NCBI GenBank assembly: GCA_019057975.1
Contig: JAHLWJ010000154.1
Coordinates: 1 to 10,376, forward strand
Source: Promethearchaeota archaeon
Lineage (GTDB): Archaea; Asgardarchaeota; Lokiarchaeia; Sigynarchaeales; SOKP01
Direction: 5' to 3'
DNA: 10,376 nt
A program made the position numbers and the translations under genes. The notes beneath the pieces were generated by a model that was not told where the DNA came from, did not search any database, and saw only the letters and a program-made list of their open reading frames with translations. This document shows positions 1 to 7,576 of this stretch, piece by piece. Numbering within the stretch: the stretch's first letter is position 1; the number at the start of each line of letters is the position of its first letter.

Positions 1-260
1 AAAGTACCGTATTGCGATGGTGTAACATTATCATCTTTACCCTCAGATGTTAAAATATAAAAAGTTTGTTCAAGAAATTTAGTTTTAATTAGTTCAAAAC
101 CAATATTTTTTAAATTCACATAGACTTCACTCATAACTTGTTTAAAATTTAAATCTTTGCTTAAATTCTTAAGATCTTCTTCTCTAATCATCCTTTGAGG
201 ATTAGTTAAAATGATTTTGGTAATATTTTTTATTACTTCTTCAATTTCTTTTATTTCCAT
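1..260 (-). CDS. Partial small protein, winged-helix-like N-terminus
   Basis: The left window edge cuts this gene, leaving about 86 codons. It starts at an ATG (258-260) eight bases after the stop of the preceding pseudo-SMC gene, so it is co-transcribed and probably translationally coupled. The visible part begins with a helix (MEIKEIEEVIKNI), then TNPQRMIREEDL, a further helix (FKQVMSEVYVNLKNIGFEL), and a likely two-strand hairpin (KTKFLEQTFYILTSEG). This helix-helix-helix-hairpin order suggests a winged-helix domain. Such domains occur in KITE subunits (ScpB, MukE, Nse1/Nse3) that pair with SMC proteins, which would fit its position beside an SMC-like gene, but no family-specific motif is visible. 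The KITE idea is inference from context and length. A plain DNA-binding winged-helix protein is equally possible. Confidence 0.6.
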   Translation of the reverse strand, partial: MEIKEIEEVIKNITKIILTNPQRMIREEDLKNLSKDLNFKQVMSEVYVNLKNIGFELIKTKFLEQTFYILTSEGKDDNVTPSQYGT

Positions 261-268
261 TATTAGTA

Positions 269-1789
269 TCAACCATTTGCTTGAATCGTTATTATTTTTA
301 AATTTTTTATTTCTTTTTTCATTTCTAAATTTGAAAGAATAAAAATTAAATTAAAATTAGTAAGAACTTCCTCGTTTTCAAAAAGAGGTAAGATTTTTCT
401 AATTGTCCTGAAAATTGATCCTGCTTTATTATAAATACTTGGGATAAACAAATTTGAAAAGATTATATTATCATTTTTAACTTGGAGTTCTATTGAAATA
501 TAATATATGATAATAAAAAATATCTTCTCAGGTGTAGTTAACTCGTTAAAAGTAATTTTCTCTCGATTATTTCGAATAAATCCAATTTTTATAAAAAAAC
601 TCTTATTATCATTACTTAAATGAATTCTAAAATTTGATCTTAAATTAATCTCTTGTAAGAATTTATTAATTAAAGATTCAAGTTCATCAATGAGAATCTC
701 TAATTTTTGAAAAGATTCAAAAGTTTCTCTAATTTGTCCTTCATTTTTTTCGATTTTAATTTCACTCTTATGAATTTTCAAGTTATTAAAATTATCATTT
801 AATTTTTCTTTTATTCTAGATAAATCTTCTGGATTCTGAAGATCATATAGATCCCCTGGAATTGAAATTATTTTCAATTCCTCATCAGTTTTTTTTATGT
901 CATCCTCAATATCTTGTTTCGATCTTACTAATTTCAAATCAATTCCATTAAAGTTTTCATGAGATCCATTTTTATTTTCCATGAGGTTATCTTTAAGTTC
1001 ATCTTGTAAGTCTTCAACTCTCTGTTCATCAGTTTTAATCATTTCTTTAAGTTTTTCATAATCTCGTTTATATATTTCATAAAGTGGGTTAAATTCATTG
1101 AACTTTAATTTAGTTTCACTTTTCTTCAGATTAAATTCATTAATTTCACTTTGAACATCTTTTGCTTTCTTCTGAAATGCTTTTATTTTTTGAGAATTCG
1201 TTAAACTATCATCAATTTCTGGAAATAGATTTGATTCTTCTTTTTCCTTAATAGGATTTCCAGACATCTCACGAGTTATTTTATTAATTTGACTGAAAAA
1301 TTCTTTTTTCTGTTTTGTTAAATCTTTAACTTTTAACTCATAATTTTTGATAGTTTTATTAATCTGGTCAATTTGATTCTTTCGTTGAGAATAGTCTTCT
1401 TCAAGGTATTTTAATTTCTTTTTATTATCATTTATAGACTTATTTAACTTTTTTAGCAAATCAGAAATTGCAGCATTATCACTAGATTTTTTATATTCTT
1501 CCGTTATTTCTAATTCTTTTAAAAACCTTTCTTTTTCTTTTAGAAGGGAATTAAATCTGAGAAGTGATATGATGGATTCTAGAATTTCACTGTACTGCGA
1601 GACAATTTCAATGTTCTTTTTCATAAGATCATGAAATTCATTAAGAAGGCTTATCAAAGCCAAACCTCTTTCTAAATTCCTGGAGTTATCTAATCGTTCC
1701 AAATAGATTCCAATGAATTTTTTTAATGGAATTAGATCAAAATTCTCAAGAATTTCAGAGAAGACTTCATTTTTAAGACTTTTTACCAT
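269..1789 (-). CDS. Degenerate SMC/Rad50-like coiled-coil protein (pseudo-ATPase)
   Basis: The protein is 506 residues from the ATG at 1789, but the open frame and domain-like sequence continue upstream to 1915. Residues about 80-375 are charged coiled coil, broken near 175-200 and 270-320. The C-terminal 130 residues follow the order of an SMC/Rad50 C-lobe. A helix (ESLINKFLQEI) is followed by beta strands (FRIHLSNDNKSFFIKIGF), LTTPEK at 417-422 where LSGGEK is expected, a hydrophobic helix, IIFSN (442-446) in place of the Walker B hhhDE, and IFILSN (482-487) where the His-containing switch strand would be. The signature Gly, the Walker B Asp/Glu and the switch His are therefore all replaced. 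Upstream, the run TVIKGRFKKNMVKS sits where a P-loop belongs but lacks GxxxxGK[ST]. It is probably a structural, non-hydrolysing SMC relative. The homology is my reading of the pattern; a plain coiled-coil protein is the alternative. Confidence 0.7.
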   Translation of the reverse strand: MVKSLKNEVFSEILENFDLIPLKKFIGIYLERLDNSRNLERGLALISLLNEFHDLMKKNIEIVSQYSEILESIISLLRFNSLLKEKERFLKELEITEEYKKSSDNAAISDLLKKLNKSINDNKKKLKYLEEDYSQRKNQIDQINKTIKNYELKVKDLTKQKKEFFSQINKITREMSGNPIKEKEESNLFPEIDDSLTNSQKIKAFQKKAKDVQSEINEFNLKKSETKLKFNEFNPLYEIYKRDYEKLKEMIKTDEQRVEDLQDELKDNLMENKNGSHENFNGIDLKLVRSKQDIEDDIKKTDEELKIISIPGDLYDLQNPEDLSRIKEKLNDNFNNLKIHKSEIKIEKNEGQIRETFESFQKLEILIDELESLINKFLQEINLRSNFRIHLSNDNKSFFIKIGFIRNNREKITFNELTTPEKIFFIIIYYISIELQVKNDNIIFSNLFIPSIYNKAGSIFRTIRKILPLFENEEVLTNFNLIFILSNLEMKKEIKNLKIITIQANG

Positions 1790-1915
1790 ATTTTTTTTAA
1801 ATCTTCCCTTTATTACCGTATATCGATCTTGAATTGAAATTTCTTTAGAACCAATGAAAATATTAAAATTTTTTGCTGAAATCTTAAAGCCCTTTAATTT
1901 ATGATTTAGGTTTTT
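1790..1915 (-). other. In-frame coding extension upstream of the pseudo-SMC ATG
   Basis: The frame of the downstream gene stays open for 42 codons upstream of its first ATG, up to a TGA at 1916-1918, and overlaps the stop of the preceding gene (1906-1908). The translation contains FKISAKNFNIF, GSKEISIQD and RYTVIKG, which match the usual opening of SMC/RecF/Rad50 proteins (K-I-x-N-F-x-x-F, then a strand-rich stretch, then T-V-I-x-G before the P-loop). It contains no ATG, GTG or TTG. An AAAGG at about 1890-1895 lies about eight bases before an ATT codon at 1880-1882, a possible non-standard start. Either translation begins at a near-cognate codon, or the sequence is in error, or this is a relic and translation begins at 1789. 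Confidence 0.5.
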
Positions 1916-2946
1916 TCAAAATGATCCTTATATTTCTTATACTCCTTTTCTTTTTTGATTTTCCTTTCCCTAATTAAATCAAGAGGATCTATTTCATCAT
2001 CTTTCTGAATTAAATATTTTTCCTCAAAACTCTTATCTAATTTAGATTTAAATTTCTCGATTTTTTCGGAAACTTCATCACTAATTTCTATTTTTTTCAT
2101 TTCTTTATCCGTGGTTCTTATATCGCTCAATTTCTCTCTAGCCTTTTTACGAGTTTTTCTCTCAAATGCTTTATCAGATAATTTTAAGTAATCCTTGTAA
2201 GCTTCTTTTTGTTCTTCTTGTTTCTTTTTCAATTTTTCAAATTCTTCTCTCTTTTTTACTTTTGCTATAAATTCTTTTTTTGTCTTCAGTTCTTTTTGAG
2301 TTAATTTACTTTCGAAATCTTGAAGAAATTCTGTAAAAGTGATATTTGGATCTTCGAGAAAGGCAGTTTCAAAGTCTTTTATTAACGATATATCAGCATC
2401 TTTAGGTATTTTACTTAATTCTAATTTGAGTTTATCTTGAATTAAATTTTCATAGTATTGCTCAACTTTTTTTATAGTTTTTAAAAATAACGAGTTTTGT
2501 TTTAAAGAATCTAAGATTTCTAACCATTGAGCAACTTCTATTGAAGGGACATATGATATCTCATGAATAGTCTTATTAATTTCTCTTTTTTCAATCAAAT
2601 ATAATCCAATTTCTCTTAATAATCCTTGATTTAATCTTAGTTTTTTTAATTTCTCTTGATTTTTTTCTTTATATTTTTTGATCAGACTCTCTTGAAGACT
2701 TAAGAAACTGCTTATATTATGATTTGATATATTTTCTAAAATATTTTTTATATCACTCATCAAATTTGTTATTTCTTCAATTTGAGAAAGGAAATCTTTA
2801 TTAGTAAAATTGTGAATTACTGACTGCTTGAAAACTTTAACATTTACAGAATCTTCATTTAATTGATATATTTTTGCTTGAAGCACATCTATTGAGGATG
2901 TTAAGTCCTTAATTTTTTCAAGATTGAACAATTGGCTTCCTATCAT
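1906..2946 (-). CDS. Lysine/glutamate-rich coiled-coil protein, unknown function
   Basis: This 346-residue, almost entirely helical protein is not from a family I recognise. It starts at an ATG 37 bases after the AAA ATPase stop; an in-frame TAA three codons upstream fixes the start. Residues 1-110 look like helical hairpins (leucine and isoleucine heptads, a KKYKEKNQEKLKKLR segment near 90-104). Residues 110-215 are less charged and may be a small globular core (VPSIEVAQWLEIL, LEDPNITFTEFLQDF). Residues 215-345 are very strongly charged coiled coil (KKREEFEKLKKKQEEQKEAY) with a high lysine excess, ending at KKYKDHFEKT. No signal peptide, membrane segment or catalytic motif is visible. It lies between the AAA motor and the pseudo-SMC, so a linker, adaptor or nucleic-acid-binding partner of those proteins is a reasonable inference. 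Its stop overlaps the open frame of the next gene. Confidence 0.75.
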   Translation of the reverse strand: MIGSQLFNLEKIKDLTSSIDVLQAKIYQLNEDSVNVKVFKQSVIHNFTNKDFLSQIEEITNLMSDIKNILENISNHNISSFLSLQESLIKKYKEKNQEKLKKLRLNQGLLREIGLYLIEKREINKTIHEISYVPSIEVAQWLEILDSLKQNSLFLKTIKKVEQYYENLIQDKLKLELSKIPKDADISLIKDFETAFLEDPNITFTEFLQDFESKLTQKELKTKKEFIAKVKKREEFEKLKKKQEEQKEAYKDYLKLSDKAFERKTRKKAREKLSDIRTTDKEMKKIEISDEVSEKIEKFKSKLDKSFEEKYLIQKDDEIDPLDLIRERKIKKEKEYKKYKDHFEKT

Positions 2947-2983
2947 ATTTGATTAAAAGAATTATATTTAGATTTTCTTTTTA

Positions 2984-3967
2984 TTAAATTTCTGGGGGAC
3001 TGGGTAAGCTTTTTCTTCCTTCCTCGCTAATCTTAGTTCTGTTAGCAATGATTTTAGTACTACTTAAAACATCTTGTCTTTCAACATGGATGGCTGTACC
3101 GCCAACTAGTCGTAATGAATTAAAAAACATATCATAAGTAAGCAGTTCTGTACTAATGGCTTTAAATAATGCAACTCTAGTTCCTCTTTCAATATCAGAA
3201 CCAGAGTATCCATATGTTAACTTTAAAAGCCCATCTATCTTACTTTTTTTACTAATTTCCTCCCATAAAACATTATCATCAAACTCAGAAATTTTTCGCC
3301 CTAATTTATTCTGTAATTCTTTAGCAATCGCCTGAATTTCTTTGTATTCATTGTTTAAATTCGAAAATATTGAGTTATCAACACCTATTTTTGCATTTTT
3401 TATCCTATTGATGAAAGATTCAATAATTTGTTTTCGTAGGTGATAATTAGGGAAATCGAATTCAAAATGGAATGTGAAACGGCGCCAAATCGCAGAATCA
3501 AGCTGATGTTGATGATTAGTCGCACCAAAGATTGCTAATGGGACACCTTCATAATTAATTCTGTCAATAACTTGTAGAAAAGAAATTACAGCTCTTTTAA
3601 TTTCTCCAACCTCATGAATGTTTGACCTTTCTGAACCTATTGCATCAAGTTCATCAAAAAATAGGATAAATGCCCCTCTCTCTTTTGAAATATCTGCTGC
3701 CAGTTCAACAACACCTCTAATGTTTTTTATTGTATCCCCTAACAATGGTGATACAAGCCTATCAGATTCTACAATACATATGGGTATATCATATTTTTTT
3801 GCAAATCCTCTTGTTAAGGAAGTTTTACCAGTACCAGGAGGCCCATATAGAAGTACCGTTAAATTGGGAGTGAGTTTTGTATCTTTTAATTGTTCTTTAA
3901 ACTCCTCATATTTTATTAAGGCTTTGAAAAAATCATCTAGTAATTCTTTTTTTACTTCATTACCCAA
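2984..3967 (-). CDS. Classic AAA-type ATPase (Cdc48/Vps4/FtsH superfamily)
   Basis: This is a single AAA module of at least 327 residues. Numbered from the TTG at 3967, Walker A GPPGTGKT is at 42-49, Walker B ILFFDELDAI at 101-110, sensor 1 GATN at 148-151, and the second region of homology LDSAIWRRF at 156-164 carries two arginines that can act as arginine fingers. GYSGSDIER at 253-261 is the helical-lid motif of classic AAA proteins. These motifs look intact, so ATP hydrolysis is expected. Two oddities stand out. The pore-loop position, usually an aromatic flanked by Gly (as in KYVGE), reads SPLLGD at 73-78. The lid region carries a long insertion at about 190-245. The TTG start lies inside the conserved EDILGNEVKKEL block, so the true start is almost certainly upstream. 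There is no fused N-domain, transmembrane segment or protease, and no MIT domain, so it is not a standard Vps4 or FtsH. It is probably the energy source of the operon's complex. Confidence 0.92.
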   Translation of the reverse strand: MGNEVKKELLDDFFKALIKYEEFKEQLKDTKLTPNLTVLLYGPPGTGKTSLTRGFAKKYDIPICIVESDRLVSPLLGDTIKNIRGVVELAADISKERGAFILFFDELDAIGSERSNIHEVGEIKRAVISFLQVIDRINYEGVPLAIFGATNHQHQLDSAIWRRFTFHFEFDFPNYHLRKQIIESFINRIKNAKIGVDNSIFSNLNNEYKEIQAIAKELQNKLGRKISEFDDNVLWEEISKKSKIDGLLKLTYGYSGSDIERGTRVALFKAISTELLTYDMFFNSLRLVGGTAIHVERQDVLSSTKIIANRTKISEEGRKSLPSPPEI

Positions 3968-4099
3968 AATATCTTCTACAGATTCTTTTATATCTACTGA
4001 AAGATAAACAGCACCATATTTACCAAGACGTTCTTTAATTATATCATCTGTATAAGTAATTTTTACTTCATTTTCATCATTTTTTTTACTAATTTTCTC
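3968..4099 (-). other. In-frame N-terminal coding extension of the AAA ATPase
   Basis: Forty-four sense codons precede the TTG start in frame, back to a TGA at 4100-4102. The encoded text includes TYTDDIIKERLGKYGAVYL and SVDIKESVEDI, and it runs directly into LGNEVKKELLDD. The block VEDILGNEVKKEL corresponds to the conserved D-I-x-G-x-x-x-x-K-x-x-L helix just before the AAA core, so this stretch is very likely translated. It contains no ATG, GTG or TTG. An ATT at 4091-4093 preceded by GAGAGAAA is one candidate start. A short out-of-frame ATG ORF (MMKMK, stop) and an A8 run sit next to it, so an indel or an unusual start must be considered. Confidence 0.6.
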
Positions 4100-4122
4100 T
4101 CAACTCGCTTAATATTTTATTT

Positions 4123-5421
4123 TTATTTTCTACTTTCAAACTTTTTACAGAATACAGCAATTTCATTAATAAATTCTTTAAGATTATCAATTTGAGAACC
4201 TATAAAATTAAATATTTCTTTCCGATATTGAATAGAATCTCGAATTTTCATCTTATCTACTCCTAGATAATTAGGAAAACATATAAGTTTCATTAAAAAG
4301 GGAAGAATCTTCTCATTTGTTTGTAAGTCTTTAAAAATTGCATAAAAAATATTCTCGTCAGATAATTTCCATTTTAAAATACCCATATAAATCAAAAAAG
4401 CAAAATTCATTGTAATCCAATTTACTAGTTCTTTTGATAGAAATCCTCTTCTTTGAGATGCAAATGCTAAATAATAAGTTATTAGGGTTTCATTGCTAAA
4501 TTGAGGTAATAACCTTATAGTTCCATCGGTTTGCTTATTTTCACGTAGGTAATTATTATCTAATAGAATCTCAACAAAATCTTCTTGTGGTGCTAGAAAT
4601 ATGCCATCAATTAACCGCAAACCTATGCGTTCAGCCATTTTTTCTATTGCCTCTTCCTCAGCATTCGCAATTGAATCAATGTATGGCAAAAATACATCGT
4701 TTTTTAAAATTAATGGAATTTCATAATTCTCTTTTTCAGGAAATTCCCCAAAATTAGGATCTAGATTATATAGAGATGTTATATTATTGATAATTTGATA
4801 TACTTTTGGAGATATGACGGGAATTTCAAAATAATCTGGACTTTCTAATTTTTCTCTATAATATGTATGGGATTGCAATATATGGCGTTGGCATTCATAA
4901 AGATTTGGTGAATTTTCTAATAATTTCTCGTATATAATTTTTAGATTTGAACCTCTTGGCAATAGTCTTACTTCAATGAATTTTACTAATTGATAAAGAT
5001 AAGTATTTTCTAGATTGAGTTCATCAGGATTAGTGATATGTCGTAAAACGTTTAAAGCATCTACAGATTCATGGAGAAATTCTATAATATAGTCTTTAAT
5101 ATCAATTATTGGAATTTCATCTCGATATTTTATTATAAAATCTTTAATAATTTCATATATATTTGATCTATACATAGCAGAAAATTCTGAGAGCGCTCTA
5201 ACTTTACGTATATTTCTTTTCTCTTCCTCCTGACGGATTTTGTCTAAGATTTCTGTGTCTAGTAATAAATCAGGATCTAAATTAATAATTATTCTTCTAG
5301 TTTCTCTTAAAATAGGGCGCATATGAGTTATAAATGTTAAATATCTAGGAAGAATATCGGTCCATTTTTCTCTTTTTCTTCCATGTTTTATAGTTCTTCT
5401 TGATTTTTTTTTATAACTCAT
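4123..5421 (-). CDS. Large helical protein with basic N-terminus, unknown function
   Basis: I do not recognise this protein. The ATG at 5421 gives 432 residues. A TTG at 5436 is also in frame, but the purine-rich GAGAAAGAAGAG at 5437-5448 abuts it directly and leaves no room for a ribosome-binding site, so I prefer the ATG. The N-terminus is strongly basic (MSYKKKSRRTIKHGRKREKW), as in nucleic-acid-binding tails. The remainder is predicted mostly helical with no enzyme motif. A segment at about residues 281-309 (DFVEILLDNNYL, then TDGTIRLLPQFS) has the helix, turn and basic strand-wing look of a winged helix. A hydrophobic run (WITMNFAFLIYMGIL, about 335-349) is short and probably buried in the fold. 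It lies between the winged-helix-like gene and the AAA ATPase in the operon, so a structural or DNA-binding subunit is the best inference. Confidence 0.75.
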   Translation of the reverse strand: MSYKKKSRRTIKHGRKREKWTDILPRYLTFITHMRPILRETRRIIINLDPDLLLDTEILDKIRQEEEKRNIRKVRALSEFSAMYRSNIYEIIKDFIIKYRDEIPIIDIKDYIIEFLHESVDALNVLRHITNPDELNLENTYLYQLVKFIEVRLLPRGSNLKIIYEKLLENSPNLYECQRHILQSHTYYREKLESPDYFEIPVISPKVYQIINNITSLYNLDPNFGEFPEKENYEIPLILKNDVFLPYIDSIANAEEEAIEKMAERIGLRLIDGIFLAPQEDFVEILLDNNYLRENKQTDGTIRLLPQFSNETLITYYLAFASQRRGFLSKELVNWITMNFAFLIYMGILKWKLSDENIFYAIFKDLQTNEKILPFLMKLICFPNYLGVDKMKIRDSIQYRKEIFNFIGSQIDNLKEFINEIAVFCKKFESRK

Positions 5422-5448
5422 TCTTAAATAATACAACTCTTCTTTCTC

Positions 5449-6588
5449 TTATTCATCATCATATCCAACTAAAATTTCAGTAAAAATGTTGGATATTTCA
5501 ACAAAAATTGGTATTTCTACTCTACATAAATTCCCTAAGATCCATTTATTAACATCTTTAAGGAGGAATTTTATTTGATTATGAATTTTTTTATTAATTT
5601 CAGAACCAACAATTTTTGAGAGCCACAATCCCCCGCCTATTCTATATGCTACAATTTTAACGAGAGGTTCAAACAGAGGTTCCAAAACTTGTCTTATCAT
5701 CCATGATTTTGGAATAACACTCATATTGTCTGCTTTAAAGGTGGGATCGTTTAAAATAGGATTTGTTTCATCTACTGATAATTTTGGCATAAAACTTAGC
5801 AACAATATTAGTGCAAAAATTGCAGAAACACCATTAATAGTAAAAGAACCCCCGATTTTATCGATATCACCCCTATGAATGGCAAGATTAGCAAGAAACA
5901 TGCAGATAAACACATTTCTATCAAAATCTTCCGAAACATAAGCATATCCCAAATCCTCATCAATAATTAGATATTTTTCTTCAAGTATTTTTATAATATC
6001 ACTTGGAAAAGTATAAAATGTATATACTTTTTCCTCACTCCTTCTTATATCCTTTTCAATTAGAAGTTCTTTTGAAACGAGTCCAAACATATTCACTAAT
6101 TCTTCAAGTTGCTTTTTAACATAATGTCGAGGTTTATTAGGATCTCCAAACATAGCAAAAAATTGGTGATCAACAATATGAAAATCGTTTCTCTTACTAA
6201 ATGCTTCCACCATTCTATCGATTATTGGTCCTTGAGTTCCTAAGGCAATTGCTTTTGCTTTTGATGTTACAAATCCATTCAATAATTCATTTATAATAAA
6301 ATCTTGTTCATGAGTCCTTGATTTCAATATTTTTTCGAATGCTTCAGAAAAACTTGTAGTATTTGGAAAAAATGCATTTTGAATTTTTTCATTTATCGAT
6401 TTCATGAAGATATCACCATTATTTTTAGGGAAGTGAAGTTTCATATTATTTAATCTTTGAATAAGTGCTTCTTTAGCTCCTGGAATATTTTCAACATCTC
6501 TTTTCTGCAACTCTTCTATTGCTTTTTCAAGTCCATTTTCAAAATCGTTCAATAACATTTTCCACGTTGTATCTTGGACTTCTGCCAT
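5449..6588 (-). CDS. Winged-helix-like protein, unknown function
   Basis: The protein is 379 residues and starts at an ATG with a good ribosome site (AGAGGAA, 6594-6600). Residues 1-140 are helical. Residues 150-202 resemble a winged helix: a helix (HYVKKQLEELVNMFGLV) is followed by a charged hairpin (EKDIRRSEEKVYTFYTF) and another helix (SDIIKILEEKYLI). Residues 225-270 are strongly hydrophobic (NVFICMFLANLAI, then SAIFALILLLSFMPKL). The second run is long enough for a membrane helix, but no charged anchors or signal sequence support it, so a buried helix is more likely. The C-terminal 80 residues are helical and end in acidic GYDDE. The gene lies 23 bases after the zinc-ribbon gene and 27 bases before the next ATG, so it belongs to the operon. 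The winged-helix call comes from pattern only, and no family could be named. Confidence 0.75.
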   Translation of the reverse strand: MAEVQDTTWKMLLNDFENGLEKAIEELQKRDVENIPGAKEALIQRLNNMKLHFPKNNGDIFMKSINEKIQNAFFPNTTSFSEAFEKILKSRTHEQDFIINELLNGFVTSKAKAIALGTQGPIIDRMVEAFSKRNDFHIVDHQFFAMFGDPNKPRHYVKKQLEELVNMFGLVSKELLIEKDIRRSEEKVYTFYTFPSDIIKILEEKYLIIDEDLGYAYVSEDFDRNVFICMFLANLAIHRGDIDKIGGSFTINGVSAIFALILLLSFMPKLSVDETNPILNDPTFKADNMSVIPKSWMIRQVLEPLFEPLVKIVAYRIGGGLWLSKIVGSEINKKIHNQIKFLLKDVNKWILGNLCRVEIPIFVEISNIFTEILVGYDDE

Positions 6589-6593
6589 ATTTA

Positions 6594-6600
6594 TTCCTCT
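6594..6600 (-). promoter_or_regulatory. Shine-Dalgarno-like site for the winged-helix gene
   Basis: On the minus strand AGAGGAA lies about five bases before the ATG at 6588. It is the clearest ribosome-binding site within the operon and supports that start. Confidence 0.6.
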
Positions 6601-6611
6601 GTTTTTAAAAA

Positions 6612-7574
6612 TTAACTAATATTCCAATTTAATTCTGTTGATATTTTTTTTAAAGCGCTAATTAAAGGTACTAGTAACTTCTTATCATAGATATTTGGAG
6701 ATGATACTCCTCTTTGAGCTTTCCAACCCATTTGAGTGCCTTCCCCCATTTCCCTTTGTCCATATTTTAATATATTACTAAGATCTCGTACCCACCAATA
6801 GAATCTGAACCATTTTCTGTTTGGGTTGTCTTTCGAATAGATAACTACCAATGCTTTCCATTCACCCATCAACCTTTTCACTGTTATCCCACTTACCGGC
6901 AAGTAAAAGTTTATTGGAAAATTTCCGTGAAAGCGTAAATCGAGGTCTGTTGATGCCACATTAAAAATTGGTTGATCATATCCTTCTAATATTACTATTT
7001 CTCCACAATGTTGACACTCATAATGGGACCTCTTTTTATCCATTTTTTTTGCACATTTTGGACATGTTCTGTTTTCGATAATTCTATATTTGATGATTTC
7101 CAAATTTTTTTCTTTTTCTAGTTCTTCTTCCGATTTAGGCTCTTGCTTTCCATAACTTCCACTCCAACCCCAAATATCATCAAAAGATTCATCAAATTTT
7201 TCTAAAGAAATAATGATATTATTAAGTACTTCTTTATCATAAATTTTAAGCATGCCTGCGTGCCGTAAATTTTTCCACCATGACAATCTAACATACTTTT
7301 CCTCTTTTAAATAGGCACTATGACAAATTAAAGCCGCAAATAATCGATTCTCTGTTTTACTTAAAGTAATTCCTTTCTCACAAATTTCATATTGTTTATT
7401 TAAACTTACATTTTTATGAAAATACTCCCCTTCTTGAAATTCACCCTCCTCTATTGTTGATTTCTCTTGCGCACTTTCTTTATCCTTCTCTTTAACTATT
7501 TTTTTACATTGAGGACATTGAAAAATTCCAGCAACTAGAGACTCCATTTCTACATTACATGCAGGACACTTCAA
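6612..7574 (-). CDS. Tandemly duplicated zinc-ribbon protein
   Basis: This 320-residue protein starts at a TTG two bases after the upstream stop; a TGA four codons further up limits any extension. It contains two four-cysteine zinc ribbons: C3-x2-C6-x13-C20-x2-C23 and C171-x2-C174-x12-C187-x2-C190. Each is followed by a related domain. GITLSKTENRLFAAL (68-82) matches GITVKRLMGEWKALV (229-243), the strand VRLSWWK (95-101) matches FRFYWWVRD (256-264), and IYDKEVLNNIIISLEKF (111-127) matches IYDKKLLVPLISALKKI (295-311). The whole protein is therefore a duplication of one unit, ribbon plus alpha/beta domain. The first ribbon is followed by an acidic low-complexity linker (28-50), and a Trp/Ser/Gly-rich linker (130-150) joins the two halves. 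Zinc ribbons of this kind usually bind nucleic acid or protein partners. The alpha/beta unit is not one I recognise. A PC4-like single-strand-binding fold is a loose possibility only. Confidence 0.85.
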   Translation of the reverse strand: MKCPACNVEMESLVAGIFQCPQCKKIVKEKDKESAQEKSTIEEGEFQEGEYFHKNVSLNKQYEICEKGITLSKTENRLFAALICHSAYLKEEKYVRLSWWKNLRHAGMLKIYDKEVLNNIIISLEKFDESFDDIWGWSGSYGKQEPKSEEELEKEKNLEIIKYRIIENRTCPKCAKKMDKKRSHYECQHCGEIVILEGYDQPIFNVASTDLDLRFHGNFPINFYLPVSGITVKRLMGEWKALVVIYSKDNPNRKWFRFYWWVRDLSNILKYGQREMGEGTQMGWKAQRGVSSPNIYDKKLLVPLISALKKISTELNWNIS

Positions 7575-7576
7575 AA

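Noticed and set aside
2984..3967. Identification of the AAA ATPase as ESCRT Vps4
   Set aside because: No MIT domain is present in the visible frame and the neighbours include no Snf7-, Vps25- or Vps22-like protein. Only the shared classic AAA core resembles Vps4.
3618..4007. Plus-strand open frame of 129 codons opposite the AAA ATPase
   Set aside because: It lies wholly antisense to the conserved AAA motifs and to the gene's upstream extension, and its translation shows no domain pattern. It is a shadow of the real gene.
5771..5844. Membrane helix in the winged-helix-like protein (residues about 249-270)
   Set aside because: A single hydrophobic run with no flanking charge pattern or signal sequence fits a buried helix better. 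The evidence is not enough to call a membrane protein.
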